Shown here piece after piece: positions 25,870 to 34,719 of a DNA stretch of 64,000 bases (the first letter of the stretch is position 1; every line of letters starts with the position of its first letter). A program made the position numbers and the translations under genes. This stretch comes from Bacteroidota bacterium (GTDB lineage: Bacteria > Bacteroidota > Bacteroidia > AKYH767-A > OLB10). The stretch is from the NCBI GenBank assembly GCA_016717725.1, contig JADKFA010000011.1:94033-158032 (forward strand), in the 5' to 3' direction. The notes beneath the pieces are model-generated. The model saw only the letters and a list, made by a program, of their open reading frames with translations. It was not told the origin of the DNA and did not search any database.

Positions 25870-26712
25870 ATGAAACCAACAAGTAAACAAGGTCAGTGTA
25901 AATTATGTCTTGAAGTAAAAGACCTATGTGAAAGTCATATAATACCAAAGCACGTTTATAAAAGAAATGGAATATGGACAAAAAAAGAAAAGGTTCATAC
26001 ACTGCATACCACAAACGATTATGAGTTTATTAATTCAAACACAATCACTGATAAATCGTGGAAAGGTGAAAGGGAGGATAGATTTCTTTGCAGGGATTGC
26101 GAAATTCGTTTAAGCGTCTTTGAACAGTATGTTGTGGATATTTTCTTTGAAGAAATTACTCCAAAGAAATACAAGGTTGTTGCAAGTGAATCAATGTCAC
26201 CTATTGGTAGAGCTATTGCGTTTACTGGTGTGGATTATCACAAGTTGAAATTATACTACCTGAGTATATTTTGGAGAATGTCATTAAGCACTTTACCACT
26301 ATTTGATTACTTTAAGCTTAGTCCATTTGACAATGAACGTATACGGCAAATGATTCTTAATAATGATGCAGGTAAGGATGAACAATTTGAGATTGCATTA
26401 TTTCGACCTGGAGTTGGAGACCTTCCTACCAAGGTTCTTGCACCTTTTCTTATAGAACCAATTTCTAATGGAACAGGTTATTATATTATTGGTGCATTTG
26501 GTGCAAATGGAATCTTACTTAAATTAAGTGATGGTGGTGTATTTGAAGAACCATTTAAGAATTTAATGAAATACACTGCATTAAAGAATGAAAAAACTGT
26601 TTATATATCGATTATTCCGGATGAAGATTGGAAAAAATTTATATTCAAAACATTAAGAGTTGGAGAAATATTGGATGCACAATTTCAATTGAATGGCAAG
26701 AATAGTTTTTAA
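25870..26712 (+). CDS. HNH-endonuclease-like zinc protein
   Basis: A 280-residue protein. The N-terminus holds a zinc cluster of the HNH-like type: C10-x2-C13, then SHIIPK (H23), and FLCRDC (C74, C77). This CxxC...SHIIPK...CxxC pattern is shared by a group of proteins in phage and defence regions that are presumed nucleases. The remaining 200 residues have no motif I can name. Nuclease activity is inferred from the cluster only. Confidence 0.6.
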   Translation: MKPTSKQGQCKLCLEVKDLCESHIIPKHVYKRNGIWTKKEKVHTLHTTNDYEFINSNTITDKSWKGEREDRFLCRDCEIRLSVFEQYVVDIFFEEITPKKYKVVASESMSPIGRAIAFTGVDYHKLKLYYLSIFWRMSLSTLPLFDYFKLSPFDNERIRQMILNNDAGKDEQFEIALFRPGVGDLPTKVLAPFLIEPISNGTGYYIIGAFGANGILLKLSDGGVFEEPFKNLMKYTALKNEKTVYISIIPDEDWKKFIFKTLRVGEILDAQFQLNGKNSF

Positions 26713-26723
26713 TTATAGAATAA

Positions 26724-26900
26724 TATAAGGAATTTGACGAACCGAAATTAATACTGGAAATCAATCCCACTGCTTGGTATGGTGAATCTTCCTTTCCATT
26801 GAAATCATCTTTAGATAAGTGGATACACATACGTAGTAAGGAATTTGACACATGGTTTATTGATGTGGATTTTTATGAAGTAGAAGAAAAACCTTTATAA
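26724..26900 (+). pseudogene. Gene remnant without a start codon
   Basis: A frame of 58 codons runs from the stop at 26721-26723 to TAA at 26898-26900 with no ATG in it. The residues look coding (for example EINPTAWYGESSFPLKSSL and EFDTWFIDVDFYEVEE). It sits just behind the zinc-protein gene. A lost 5' end, or translation from a rare start, are both possible. Confidence 0.4.
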
Positions 26901-27794
26901 TTAATTATCGTTGGTGGATTTCTCCGTAATTTGCTTTGTACTGGATGTTGCAATATATGCGGCGAGGAATGGCGCAACTGGTCCCAATTGAGCTTGTATT
27001 GTTGGACTTGCCAAAATGGTTACCAAACCGCCTTTTAACAAGTTCCAAACCATTTTAATTCCTTCATCGGATACTTTGTCCCCTGCTCTTTCCACTTGCT
27101 TCTTAACAATCCTACTGAATTTTGACGGTACCGTATCAATTAAATCCTTTTTTGGAATATCACTTTTTGCAGTTTCCATTATTTCATTGGCCGTGTCAAT
27201 TCCAATTTCCTTTTCCTCCGATGTCAATCCATCCTGATTTCGCATCATGCTTATAATAATATCCAATCGTTCAATCACTGCATTCTTTTCAACTGGTCGC
27301 AATGGTTCATTGGAATCACAATTGATTGTACCATCTTCGTTAAGACTATTACCTGCAGTATGATTATTTTCACTTTCTAAAAGGTCCAATTCATATTGTA
27401 TTTGTTTAAGCCAAGATTCAAATTGATTTTTAATTTCATCCCAATTACTACTTCTTTGGGCTACCCCGCCTACGCCACTAACTGTAGGATTAAATTTAAT
27501 ATGTCTTGATCCAGGATTACTATCAATATAATTAAAGTTTGAAATTTTAAAAAAGTAATTCGGTTTACGTAAATATTTAATAGTAAATAGAGGAAATTTA
27601 ACATCTTGTTGTATACTATGCATTTCAAAAATATCGTTTACCTTTTCATTGTTAGGGAATTCAAAATAAAAAGATTGAAAACGTTTATCGTTTGTTCCAT
27701 CTTGATGTTTAAGATGGTCAATTATATATTTTAATTCGTTTAAATCTCTATCACTTAAATCAAGAATTAAACAATCATCTATTGCCTTTGACAT
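26901..27794 (-). CDS. Hypothetical protein with hydrophobic C-terminus
   Basis: A 297-residue protein. The N-terminal 140 residues look globular and mixed alpha/beta, the middle is acidic and helical (residues 140-235), and the end (WNLLKGGLVTILASPTIQAQL ... APFLAAYIATSS, about residues 245-285) is hydrophobic and may insert into or lie on a membrane. No family is recognised. Its stop abuts the stop of the opposite remnant, so the two are convergent. Confidence 0.55.
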   Translation of the reverse strand: MSKAIDDCLILDLSDRDLNELKYIIDHLKHQDGTNDKRFQSFYFEFPNNEKVNDIFEMHSIQQDVKFPLFTIKYLRKPNYFFKISNFNYIDSNPGSRHIKFNPTVSGVGGVAQRSSNWDEIKNQFESWLKQIQYELDLLESENNHTAGNSLNEDGTINCDSNEPLRPVEKNAVIERLDIIISMMRNQDGLTSEEKEIGIDTANEIMETAKSDIPKKDLIDTVPSKFSRIVKKQVERAGDKVSDEGIKMVWNLLKGGLVTILASPTIQAQLGPVAPFLAAYIATSSTKQITEKSTNDN

Positions 27795-27945
27795 TTGTCT
27801 GTGTTTTTATTATTACAAAAGTAGGTTAAACTACTCCGTAATTTACAATGTTAAAAAGTTTCGGGATATTCAAAATCAATAAGATAAAAGTAATATTCAA
27901 TATCAACTTTTTGGATTATGAATTTCCATAATATACCTTTGTTGA

Positions 27946-28461
27946 ATGAGCCGTATAGAATCATTCAAAGTTGCATTTTTGAAAATATGGAAAGACCCGG
28001 TTTTATCCAAGGTCATTGCCACTGGAATCATCTTTATGATTGCATCGATTTATCCGGCATTTAAAACGGGTGACGTTGCATCCTATTTTAAATATTTTGG
28101 TAAACCCCTCTCATTGCCTTATTGGGCGTTGTGCTTGCTTATAATCGGTACGGCTTGCCTAGTTGTCATCGCAAGCAAGATGATGCAAAAGAAAAAGCCT
28201 TTTGACATGGATAAGTACTTTGATGAGGAGTATGAGAAATTTAAATCTAAACCACTATTTGAACACTTTGAAGTTATTAGTGATGCTTGTAATCGTCGAA
28301 TGTACATGGATGGATTGGAAAATTTTATTATAAATTATTATTTATCACATAAAATTATTTATGATGCTCGTCCAGGTTATGGATATTATGGTTTGACTAA
28401 AATGGGTATTCATTTTTTCCATAAGTATTCAATAGAGAAAGTTGAAAATAATTCCAAATAA
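27946..28461 (+). CDS. Two-span membrane protein with possible winged-helix tail
   Basis: A 171-residue protein with two membrane helices (about residues 22-40 and 58-77) and a soluble C-terminal part. The last 60 residues (FIINYYLSHKIIYDARPGYGYYGLTKMGIHFF) look like the end of a winged-helix domain, where LTKMG would be the wing turn. The next gene begins five bases after this stop, and its product has the reverse order of similar parts. I know no family for it. Confidence 0.55.
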   Translation: MSRIESFKVAFLKIWKDPVLSKVIATGIIFMIASIYPAFKTGDVASYFKYFGKPLSLPYWALCLLIIGTACLVVIASKMMQKKKPFDMDKYFDEEYEKFKSKPLFEHFEVISDACNRRMYMDGLENFIINYYLSHKIIYDARPGYGYYGLTKMGIHFFHKYSIEKVENNSK

Positions 28462-28465
28462 AATC

Positions 28466-28924
28466 ATGGAAACAACAAATAAAAATCTCATAGTTACAAT
28501 TGATGCGATTTTAAATTATCTTACTGCATATTGGAATCGTGAGAAAAAAACAAACGATGCACATGAAATCCAAAGTGAATTGTATAATACCCATAAATTT
28601 ATAGATTCAAAATTTTTTGAACATGCTATTCAAATTATGGAACAAGAAAAATATATTATCTTTATTCCAGTGAAAGGCGAAATAAATTCAATTCAAAAAT
28701 TAGAAATTACAGTCAAAGGCCATTTATTATATTTAAATGGTGGATTAACTGCTAAAAGTGAATTGGAGACAAATAAAAATGAACTTTATAAATATGGCCA
28801 ATTTGCAGTCATTGCCGCCGGTGTGTTTGCATCTTTTGAATGTATAGAGAAATTTGTAGATTTTCTTAATTGGTGTACATGTATGTCTAATTTTTTTCAC
28901 TGGATATATTGTTTCAATTACTAA
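28466..28924 (+). CDS. Possible winged-helix protein with C-terminal membrane segment
   Basis: About 152 residues. The first 95 are soluble and end in a wing-like strand pair (QKLEITVKGHLLYLNGG); the last 45 (YGQFAVIAAGVFASFECI ... WCTCMSNFFHWIYCF) are hydrophobic and cysteine-rich. An earlier ATG at 28442 overlaps the upstream gene; 28466 is preferred. Together with the preceding gene this is a tight pair of membrane-tethered, perhaps DNA- or ligand-sensing, proteins. The final residues are unusual and a frameshift near 28880 cannot be excluded. Confidence 0.5.
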   Translation: METTNKNLIVTIDAILNYLTAYWNREKKTNDAHEIQSELYNTHKFIDSKFFEHAIQIMEQEKYIIFIPVKGEINSIQKLEITVKGHLLYLNGGLTAKSELETNKNELYKYGQFAVIAAGVFASFECIEKFVDFLNWCTCMSNFFHWIYCFNY

Positions 28925-28932
28925 ATATAGGA

Positions 28933-29082
28933 ATGGGAATGAATTTGAAATTGGTTGAATTAGTCAAATACGTGTCAAATTCAACTTTAACTGCTTGGGA
29001 AAATGAATTAAATACATTGATTCAATTTGCTTTAAATCAAAATTACAATGGCAAGAAAGACAAAACAAAGTATATTTTATAA
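28933..29082 (+). CDS. Possible 49-residue small ORF
   Basis: ATG at 28933 (or 28939) opens a frame whose product has a helical, leucine-rich core (NLKLVELVKYVSNSTLTAW). It runs 35 bases into the start of the DUF2971 gene in another frame. It follows the membrane protein by eight bases. It could be a small partner of these genes or chance. Confidence 0.25.
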   Translation: MGMNLKLVELVKYVSNSTLTAWENELNTLIQFALNQNYNGKKDKTKYIL

Positions 29083-29944
29083 GTATCATAAATTAAATAT
29101 TCACTTATATGAACTTTTATTACACAATCGTTTTTATTTAGCTTCACACAAGGAAGCAAATGACCCATATGATTGTCGATGTAAATTAACACGAGAATAT
29201 GTCGAATTATTGTACGACAATGAAAGGCTTAACAGTATGGAAATGCATGGTTTTTTACAGGAATGGAGGGCGTCGGACCTATACAATGAAGATATGAGTA
29301 TTTACAATTGGGCTTTAGAGCAAGATGCGGAAAACGAAAATGCCACATTAGCAAGGAAATCTGGCAAACCAAAATTATGGACTATTCCTGAGACATTGGA
29401 CTATATATTTGATAACGAGTACTCTGAAACTAAATTTAATAATGAGTTTATGGAGTGTAATGATTTTAATGTTGTTAGTTTTTCAGTTGTTGATGAGAAT
29501 AGAGATTTACCAATGTGGGCATACTATGCAGGTGCGTTTGATGGAGTAAGAATTAAGTTGGATTTTAATGAAGACGCAACAAATTTCAGACTTCAAAGTA
29601 TTAGAAATGTAAAATACTCAACATGGACACAAGTAAAAAATGATGCTGATTTGAAAAGAGCTTATTTCACCAAAGCGAAGAATTGGAGAAACGAACAAGA
29701 ATGGCGAATTGGATTATACACTGATAAATTCTTAACATTTGATAAATTAATTGTCAAAGAAATAACTTTTGGTCATCGAGTTTCGATTCCACAAATGATG
29801 GGAATTATTAAAATGTGTATTGAATTGGGATACAATGCAAAGTATTTTATTAGAGAATTTACTGCAAATGGTTTAAGACCAAGAGAAGTAGATATAAAAG
29901 AATGGCGTTATATTGAATATATTAATCCATTAAAAAGGCATTGA
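29048..29944 (+). CDS. DUF2971 domain protein
   Basis: A 298-residue soluble protein. The N-terminal IFYKYHKLNIHLYELLLHNRFYLASHKEANDPYD pattern (here seen across residues 9-42), the central MWAYYAGAFDGVRIKLDF and the late KNWRNEQEWRI are the hallmarks of DUF2971. The function is unknown; members are often found in phage, mobile and defence loci. It closes the run of unknown genes in the island. Confidence 0.8.
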   Translation: MARKTKQSIFYKYHKLNIHLYELLLHNRFYLASHKEANDPYDCRCKLTREYVELLYDNERLNSMEMHGFLQEWRASDLYNEDMSIYNWALEQDAENENATLARKSGKPKLWTIPETLDYIFDNEYSETKFNNEFMECNDFNVVSFSVVDENRDLPMWAYYAGAFDGVRIKLDFNEDATNFRLQSIRNVKYSTWTQVKNDADLKRAYFTKAKNWRNEQEWRIGLYTDKFLTFDKLIVKEITFGHRVSIPQMMGIIKMCIELGYNAKYFIREFTANGLRPREVDIKEWRYIEYINPLKRH

Positions 29945-29964
29945 TCATTTATAGTATACCACAA

Positions 29965-30234
29965 TTAATTCCATTCAAATTCTGTGTTTTCTTCCCATCT
30001 CCCACGAACTCCCGCTTCGCCACAGAAAAAGTAAATGTAGCACCTTGATTGGAGTGTAGAAGTAACCTGCAATTCTCCGCCTTGCTTTTCAATCATTTTT
30101 TTGGCGAGAGTCATCAACCAGGAGCAACTAGAGCATATCAGATAGTTTGAATGTTCTTTGATGCAAATATCTGCCCTTTTGGAGCTAGCTGGACTCATAC
30201 TCTCCTTGCGATACTTCGCGATCTCTCCATCCAT
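29965..30234 (-). pseudogene. Decayed histidine kinase fragment
   Basis: The minus strand encodes LTLAKKMIEKQGGELQV, the G2-box region of a histidine kinase ATPase domain, and after a frameshift SNQGATFTFSV, the last strand of the same domain. The join between the two frames falls near 30045. Everything upstream of the ATPase domain is missing or unrecognisable. This is a dead remnant rather than a working gene. Confidence 0.65.
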
Positions 30235-30341
30235 TTGGCTGTTTCAAATTCATTTAATAGATTTGATAAACCGTTTAGTGATTTTTCTGACTTCTTATAT
30301 TATTAATTTACAAATTTTATTTAACACACAAAATAAATATT

Positions 30342-30761
30342 ATGAAACTTATACTATTAATTATATCTTTTTGTCTTATTTTCTCTAGTTGTGGAGTAAT
30401 ATTCGGCGGCAGTAAATACCAAGCGATAATCCATGCAACAGACCACCCTAAAGCCGATATTTATGTAAATGGGGAAATAGTAGGAAAAGGAAAAGTTAAG
30501 GGTCTATATAAAAGGACTAAAACGCTGACAGTTGAATTAAAACAAGAAGGTTGTCCTCCAAAAACTCAAACATTTGAACCCGTCTTTCGGACAGGTAATT
30601 TTATTTTAACAATAGGATCTTGGGCTTTACTAGGAATTGTGGTGGATTTAGTTACAGGTTCTTCATTTAAACCAGATCATAGAAATGATCCATCTATTAA
30701 AAGATTGGACTACGATTATTATAGGTTTAATGTTGATTACTCTGGTTGTCTGGTAAAATAG
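30342..30761 (+). CDS. Lipoprotein with PEGA-like fold
   Basis: A 139-residue lipoprotein: the signal MKLILLIISFCLIFSSC has its lipobox cysteine at residue 17. The next part (ADIYVNGEIVGKGKVKG) is a PEGA-like beta unit, and a hydrophobic span (FILTIGSWALLGIVVDLVTG) follows. The N-terminal half resembles the first 120 residues of the protease-like lipoprotein at 37242-38803, with the same order: lipobox, VNG/VND beta unit, hydrophobic span. A surface or periplasmic role is likely. Confidence 0.65.
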   Translation: MKLILLIISFCLIFSSCGVIFGGSKYQAIIHATDHPKADIYVNGEIVGKGKVKGLYKRTKTLTVELKQEGCPPKTQTFEPVFRTGNFILTIGSWALLGIVVDLVTGSSFKPDHRNDPSIKRLDYDYYRFNVDYSGCLVK

Positions 30762-31191
30762 TTGAATAAGATACTTGGAGATCTTCGAACCATTAGCTGC
30801 GTTGATTTCCACTTTCAGAATGGAGACATTCTCCTATTTTTTTTTGTGTCCTACCCTCCCATCGACAGACTCAAGGAGTATTTCAATTCTCCATTTTCTT
30901 TTATTCGCTCTGTTCTCTCACACTCAACGCTGTATTCCTTTTCTACTTTTCTTAATACGCAAAACAGTTTATTATTTAATTACCATCTTTGAATACACTT
31001 TAAATCAATTATATTTGTTGGGTATCGAGAGTTTTAATGTAAACTGAAATAAGTTATATTATCGAACAACACTAAATCAAATAAGCAAAAGTGAATGCAA
31101 AATAAGGTTGCTCCAAAATTGAAATTATGTTGGAATGTTTTCCGAAATTAAAAATTTATTAATTGCTATATTTTAAATAGAATGAAAATTT
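30762..31191. other. Intergenic, no supported feature
   Basis: About 430 bp between the PEGA-like lipoprotein and the FkbM gene. Two overlapping frames of 76 and 90 codons exist, but their products are low-complexity strings rich in Phe, Leu and Ser and have no family character. I see no RNA gene or strong palindrome. This probably marks the right end of the accessory island. Confidence 0.5.
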
Positions 31192-32019
31192 ATGAAAAAA
31201 TATTTAAAAATGCTTTACTCAATAATTCCATTTAAGAGGGAATTATATTCTTTGATCAAAGCCATTAAAACACCGCAAGAAACTATATATAGGCACCTGC
31301 ATTTTAAAGGAGCTTTTTTAGTAAAGATAAATGATCAAAAAAAATTTCGATTGTATAACGAGACTTTCATTGAAAACGAAATATTTTGGGAAGGAATAAC
31401 TGGAAGATGGGAAAAAGAGTCAATGAAGTTATGGATCCAACTATCTAAGGATTCTAGATTCATCATTGACATAGGAGCTAATACTGGCGTATATTCATTA
31501 GTTGCTAAAACAATGAATCCAGATGCTGAGGTTTTTGCTTTTGAACCTCATCCATTATTTTTTGAGATGTTACTTAAAAACGTAAAAATTAATAATATTA
31601 ATATTAATTGTATAAATAAAGCAGTTTCAAATTTTGATGGGGAATTAACGATTGAAGATTATTCAGGAGCAACTCCAACTATTAAAGCGAATTCAGTAAC
31701 CCTAGATAAATTTATAGAGCAAAACAAACTTAAGAGTATTGATCTAATTAAAATTGATGTTGAAACTTTTGAACCACAAGTAATGCAAGGGTTTTCTCAA
31801 TACTTATCTCAATATAGGCCGACGATCTTGATTGAGATTCTCAATGAAGAAGTAGCGCAAAGCATAAACAATATGGTAAGTACTTTTGACTATTTATATT
31901 TTAACATTGATGAACTGGGAAGTGTGAGACAAACAACAAAAATTGAAAAGAGCGATTACTATAATTATTTGTTGTGTAATAAAATGATTGCAGCTAAGCT
32001 TGGCCTTAATTATAACTAG
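31192..32019 (+). CDS. FkbM family methyltransferase
   Basis: A 275-residue SAM-dependent methyltransferase. The SAM loop IDIGANTGVYSLVA (about residues 93-106), FAFEPHP, and the catalytic-region motif LIKIDVETFEPQVMQGF (about 184-200) are the FkbM signature. Such enzymes O-methylate sugars or small molecules. It stands alone, without glycosyltransferase neighbours, so the substrate is open. The gene is more AT-rich than its right-hand neighbours. Confidence 0.9.
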   Translation: MKKYLKMLYSIIPFKRELYSLIKAIKTPQETIYRHLHFKGAFLVKINDQKKFRLYNETFIENEIFWEGITGRWEKESMKLWIQLSKDSRFIIDIGANTGVYSLVAKTMNPDAEVFAFEPHPLFFEMLLKNVKINNININCINKAVSNFDGELTIEDYSGATPTIKANSVTLDKFIEQNKLKSIDLIKIDVETFEPQVMQGFSQYLSQYRPTILIEILNEEVAQSINNMVSTFDYLYFNIDELGSVRQTTKIEKSDYYNYLLCNKMIAAKLGLNYN

Positions 32020-32364
32020 AAAAAATATCTTTGTTTAGAATTACATTTTATTTCATATTTATTTTTGGTAAATAAAACCAATTGTACTGCAACTTTTCTA
32101 TTATCAATGGTTTTACTATTTGAAAATATAATTATTTTTACTTCTCAACCCAATCCATTAATTGATCACTTAATTGTGACACATATTGGTAGAGAATACA
32201 TTAGTGGATTTTGATTTTAAAATCATCAAAAAGACATTGTTAAAAACCATATATTAGCCTGACTTAATTACTCAAAACTTTGATCACCAAGCTACGGTAC
32301 CTAAACCAATTCCGCAGCACTCGCACATCAACTAATCGCGAAGCCTCGCGACTAACATCCAACA
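32020..32364. other. Intergenic, with a dispersed repeat at its end
   Basis: The first 300 bp are AT-rich and show no feature. Bases 32331-32363 are the reverse complement of part of the repeat at 56972-57004 (shared core TCGCGAAGCCTCGCGA, which is itself a palindrome). Confidence 0.55.
32331..32363. repeat. Dispersed repeat with TCGCGAAGCCTCGCGA core
   Basis: This matches, in reverse orientation, the repeat at 56972-57004. The core is nearly palindromic and is flanked by the CTAACATCCAACA string also found at 4988 and 5592. It ends one base before the AraC start codon. Confidence 0.7.
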
Positions 32365-33204
32365 ATGATTCCCATCCACGACCTCGAAGAACACGAAAAA
32401 AAGGAGATCAAGATGATTGAGTTAGATAACTTGCTCAAGAACGACGCTACCGAGCCGCACCGTCATCATTATTACGAGTGCTTCGTGTTTTTGAAAGGTG
32501 GCGGAACGCATATTGTCGATTTTGTGGAGTTTCCAATCGAGACGAATTCCATTCATCTTGTCACACCCGGACAAGTACATAAAGTAAAACGCCAGTTGAA
32601 TTCCACAGGCTTTGTCTTTCTCTTCGACTTATTGCATTTCGATCAAGACAAACGCATAGAGCAATTATTATTTGATCATACTTGCTTCGACGTAAACGAG
32701 TTTTCGCCTTGCTATCATTTTGATGCGGCTTTCGGAGAGGAGTTGAAATACATCAGCACTCAGGCATGGAAAGAAGTGAATTCACAAAGTTCATTGAAAA
32801 ATCAAATTGTGTTGAATCAATTAACCTTGCTCCTGCTCTATTGTTTGCGTTTGCGAGGTATTGACTCCAACAACGAGCGTGGAAAGCACACAGGGCTTTA
32901 TTCGGCTTTTAGGAGGCTTATGCATAACGAGTATAAATCCCTGAAAAAAGTGAAAGACTATGCCGCTTCACTCAATGTTACCGAAAAGTACTTGAACGAT
33001 GAAGTGATGCAGAAATGTGGAGAGACGGTAAGCGCAGTCATTAACCGCCATATCATTTTAGAAGCAAAGCGATTGTTGAATACTGGAGTATCGGCTAAAG
33101 AAGTAGGTTACGAGCTCAACTTCACAGATCCAGCCCATTTCAGTAAATTTTTCAAAACGCAAACTGGATTTTCCCCTAGTGAATTCAAAAATATACATGA
33201 TTAA
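32365..33204 (+). CDS. AraC family transcriptional regulator
   Basis: A 279-residue regulator with an N-terminal cupin-like sensor (EPHRHHYYECFVF, about residues 31-43; HLVTPGQVHKVKR) and a C-terminal double helix-turn-helix (about residues 185-279). The last helix-turn-helix GYELNFTDPAHFSKFFKTQTGFSPSEF is an intact AraC signature (residue pattern only shown in part: PAHFSKFFK). The sensor suggests a small-molecule ligand. No clear target lies next to it; a type IX secreted protein gene follows. Confidence 0.93.
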   Translation: MIPIHDLEEHEKKEIKMIELDNLLKNDATEPHRHHYYECFVFLKGGGTHIVDFVEFPIETNSIHLVTPGQVHKVKRQLNSTGFVFLFDLLHFDQDKRIEQLLFDHTCFDVNEFSPCYHFDAAFGEELKYISTQAWKEVNSQSSLKNQIVLNQLTLLLLYCLRLRGIDSNNERGKHTGLYSAFRRLMHNEYKSLKKVKDYAASLNVTEKYLNDEVMQKCGETVSAVINRHIILEAKRLLNTGVSAKEVGYELNFTDPAHFSKFFKTQTGFSPSEFKNIHD

Positions 33205-33241
33205 GTCGGAATTGTACATGGTTGTTTCTTGGTAGATGATC

Positions 33242-33249
33242 TACTTTTG
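33242..33249 (+). promoter_or_regulatory. -7 box of the secreted-protein gene
   Basis: TACTTTTG matches TAnnTTTG; a TTG at 33222-33224 lies 17 bases upstream as a possible -33 element. The start codon is at 33270. Confidence 0.5.
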
Positions 33250-33269
33250 TTACATCAAAATCCTAGATC

Positions 33270-34529
33270 ATGAAAAAATTTCAACTTCTGCTCGTTATTG
33301 CACATTTTTTTTACTCTCTCCCAGCTCATTCTCAAAACTGGTTTCCTATCACGAGTGGTACTACAAAAAACTTAAATGCAATTCATTTTCAATCTTCATC
33401 GGTGGGATACATTAGTGGCGATGATAGTTTACTTTTAAAAACAACGGGCGGAGGTTTAACGTGGAATCCGATTAATGCATCTGGCTTAAATTTCTTAGGA
33501 TGGAACGCTGATATTCTAAATCTGCAATTCCTTACCGATTCCATCGGTTATCTTACCATGGGGCCGTACTCGATAAGTTACAAAACGATTGATGGCGGAT
33601 TAAACTGGACTCCAAATGCACAGGCTGGAAATAATTGTTATAACCAGGGAATATTTTTCTTTGATCCAGACAATGGATTCATTGGTGGATCGGGTTGTTT
33701 TCAAGGAGAGCTCATTTCACGATTATCCGCTGGCACATGGAGTCAGGCCACCATGAATAGTTCGACATGGGATTCACAAAACATGATTGTTGATATTGAT
33801 TTTTATAATTCCCAGCTTGGTATTGCGGCCAGTAAGAGCGGACTAATATTCCGAACTACGGATGGTGGACTTAACTGGGATAGTATTCCTTCTAATCCTT
33901 CTATGAATCCACTTACTTCTGTTTTGATGGTTAACGACACCTTGGCTTATGCAGGATATCAATCGTTGAGTGTAGGCTTTGGATTGTATATTTCTATAGA
34001 CGGTGGACTAACATGGGCTGAAGATCTTAACTCAGCTACTTTTTTCTATCCTGATTTTTTAACATTGCATCAATCAGGAAGTGGAGAAATATTTTCGGGT
34101 GGTGTTTCTCAAGGATCGCAAACAGGATTGATCTTTCGTAGTCCTGGAAATATTTTTTCTTGGAATTATGATGTGGTTGATCAACAAATCAACGATATTT
34201 CCTCGTATAATGATTCAACTGTATTTGCTGTTGGAGATAGTGGGTATATAGTAGTCAATAAAATATTGACGGGATTACTTTCGAATAATGCTCCACAGTT
34301 GGTAGAAATAAAAATTTCACCGAATCCGACGAATCAATATTTTAAGATGGAGTTTCCTCTACATATCAATACTTCTAACATCACTACCAAAATTTATTCA
34401 TTGTTGGGAGAGTTAGTACAAATCGAAACGAGTACTACTATTGACATTCGCAAATTAGCTGCTGGTGTTTATGTTATAGAGGCCTTTGCAGATGGGCTTG
34501 TGGGAAGAAGTAAATTGGTTGTTGAATAG
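33270..34529 (+). CDS. Secreted YCF48/BNR-like protein with type IX sorting tail
   Basis: A 419-residue secreted protein: signal peptide (cut after PAHSQ, residue 23), then repeated TDGGLNW-type units (DGGLNWTPN, DGGLNWDSI, DGGLTWAED) that build a beta-propeller as in YCF48/sialidase-like proteins, and a C-terminal sorting domain (ISPNPTNQYFKMEF ... AAGVYVIEAF). Propeller proteins of this kind are common on the surface of Bacteroidota; no catalytic residues were identified. Confidence 0.85.
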   Translation: MKKFQLLLVIAHFFYSLPAHSQNWFPITSGTTKNLNAIHFQSSSVGYISGDDSLLLKTTGGGLTWNPINASGLNFLGWNADILNLQFLTDSIGYLTMGPYSISYKTIDGGLNWTPNAQAGNNCYNQGIFFFDPDNGFIGGSGCFQGELISRLSAGTWSQATMNSSTWDSQNMIVDIDFYNSQLGIAASKSGLIFRTTDGGLNWDSIPSNPSMNPLTSVLMVNDTLAYAGYQSLSVGFGLYISIDGGLTWAEDLNSATFFYPDFLTLHQSGSGEIFSGGVSQGSQTGLIFRSPGNIFSWNYDVVDQQINDISSYNDSTVFAVGDSGYIVVNKILTGLLSNNAPQLVEIKISPNPTNQYFKMEFPLHINTSNITTKIYSLLGELVQIETSTTIDIRKLAAGVYVIEAFADGLVGRSKLVVE

Positions 34530-34560
34530 ATTTAGTATCGAATTTAGTTTTTAAAAATAG

Positions 34561-34625
34561 AACCGGCCGGCGCTGAAGCTTCAGCAGGCAGGCACGGATG
34601 ACACGGATTAAACGGATTTCCACTG
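34561..34625. repeat. Intergenic repeat with GCTGAAGCTTCAGC palindrome
   Basis: The palindrome at 34572-34585 is followed by CACGGATGACACGGATT-type units (34594-34620), a pattern often seen between genes in Bacteroidota. It is GC-rich compared with its surroundings and non-coding. Confidence 0.5.
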
Positions 34626-34719
34626 ATTTTTCCTCTGCCTTATTGACTTTACAACAATTTTATAATACTTATTGAAGAAAATAATATTCACTTAAAAAAA
34701 TCCAAAATCTAACAACTCC

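Noticed and set aside
30762..31047. Two overlapping frames after the PEGA-like lipoprotein
   Set aside because: Low-complexity products, no family likeness and no promoter.
24238..31191. Complete prophage or integrative element
   Set aside because: No integrase, capsid, portal, relaxase or conjugation gene is visible, and no second tRNA end was found.
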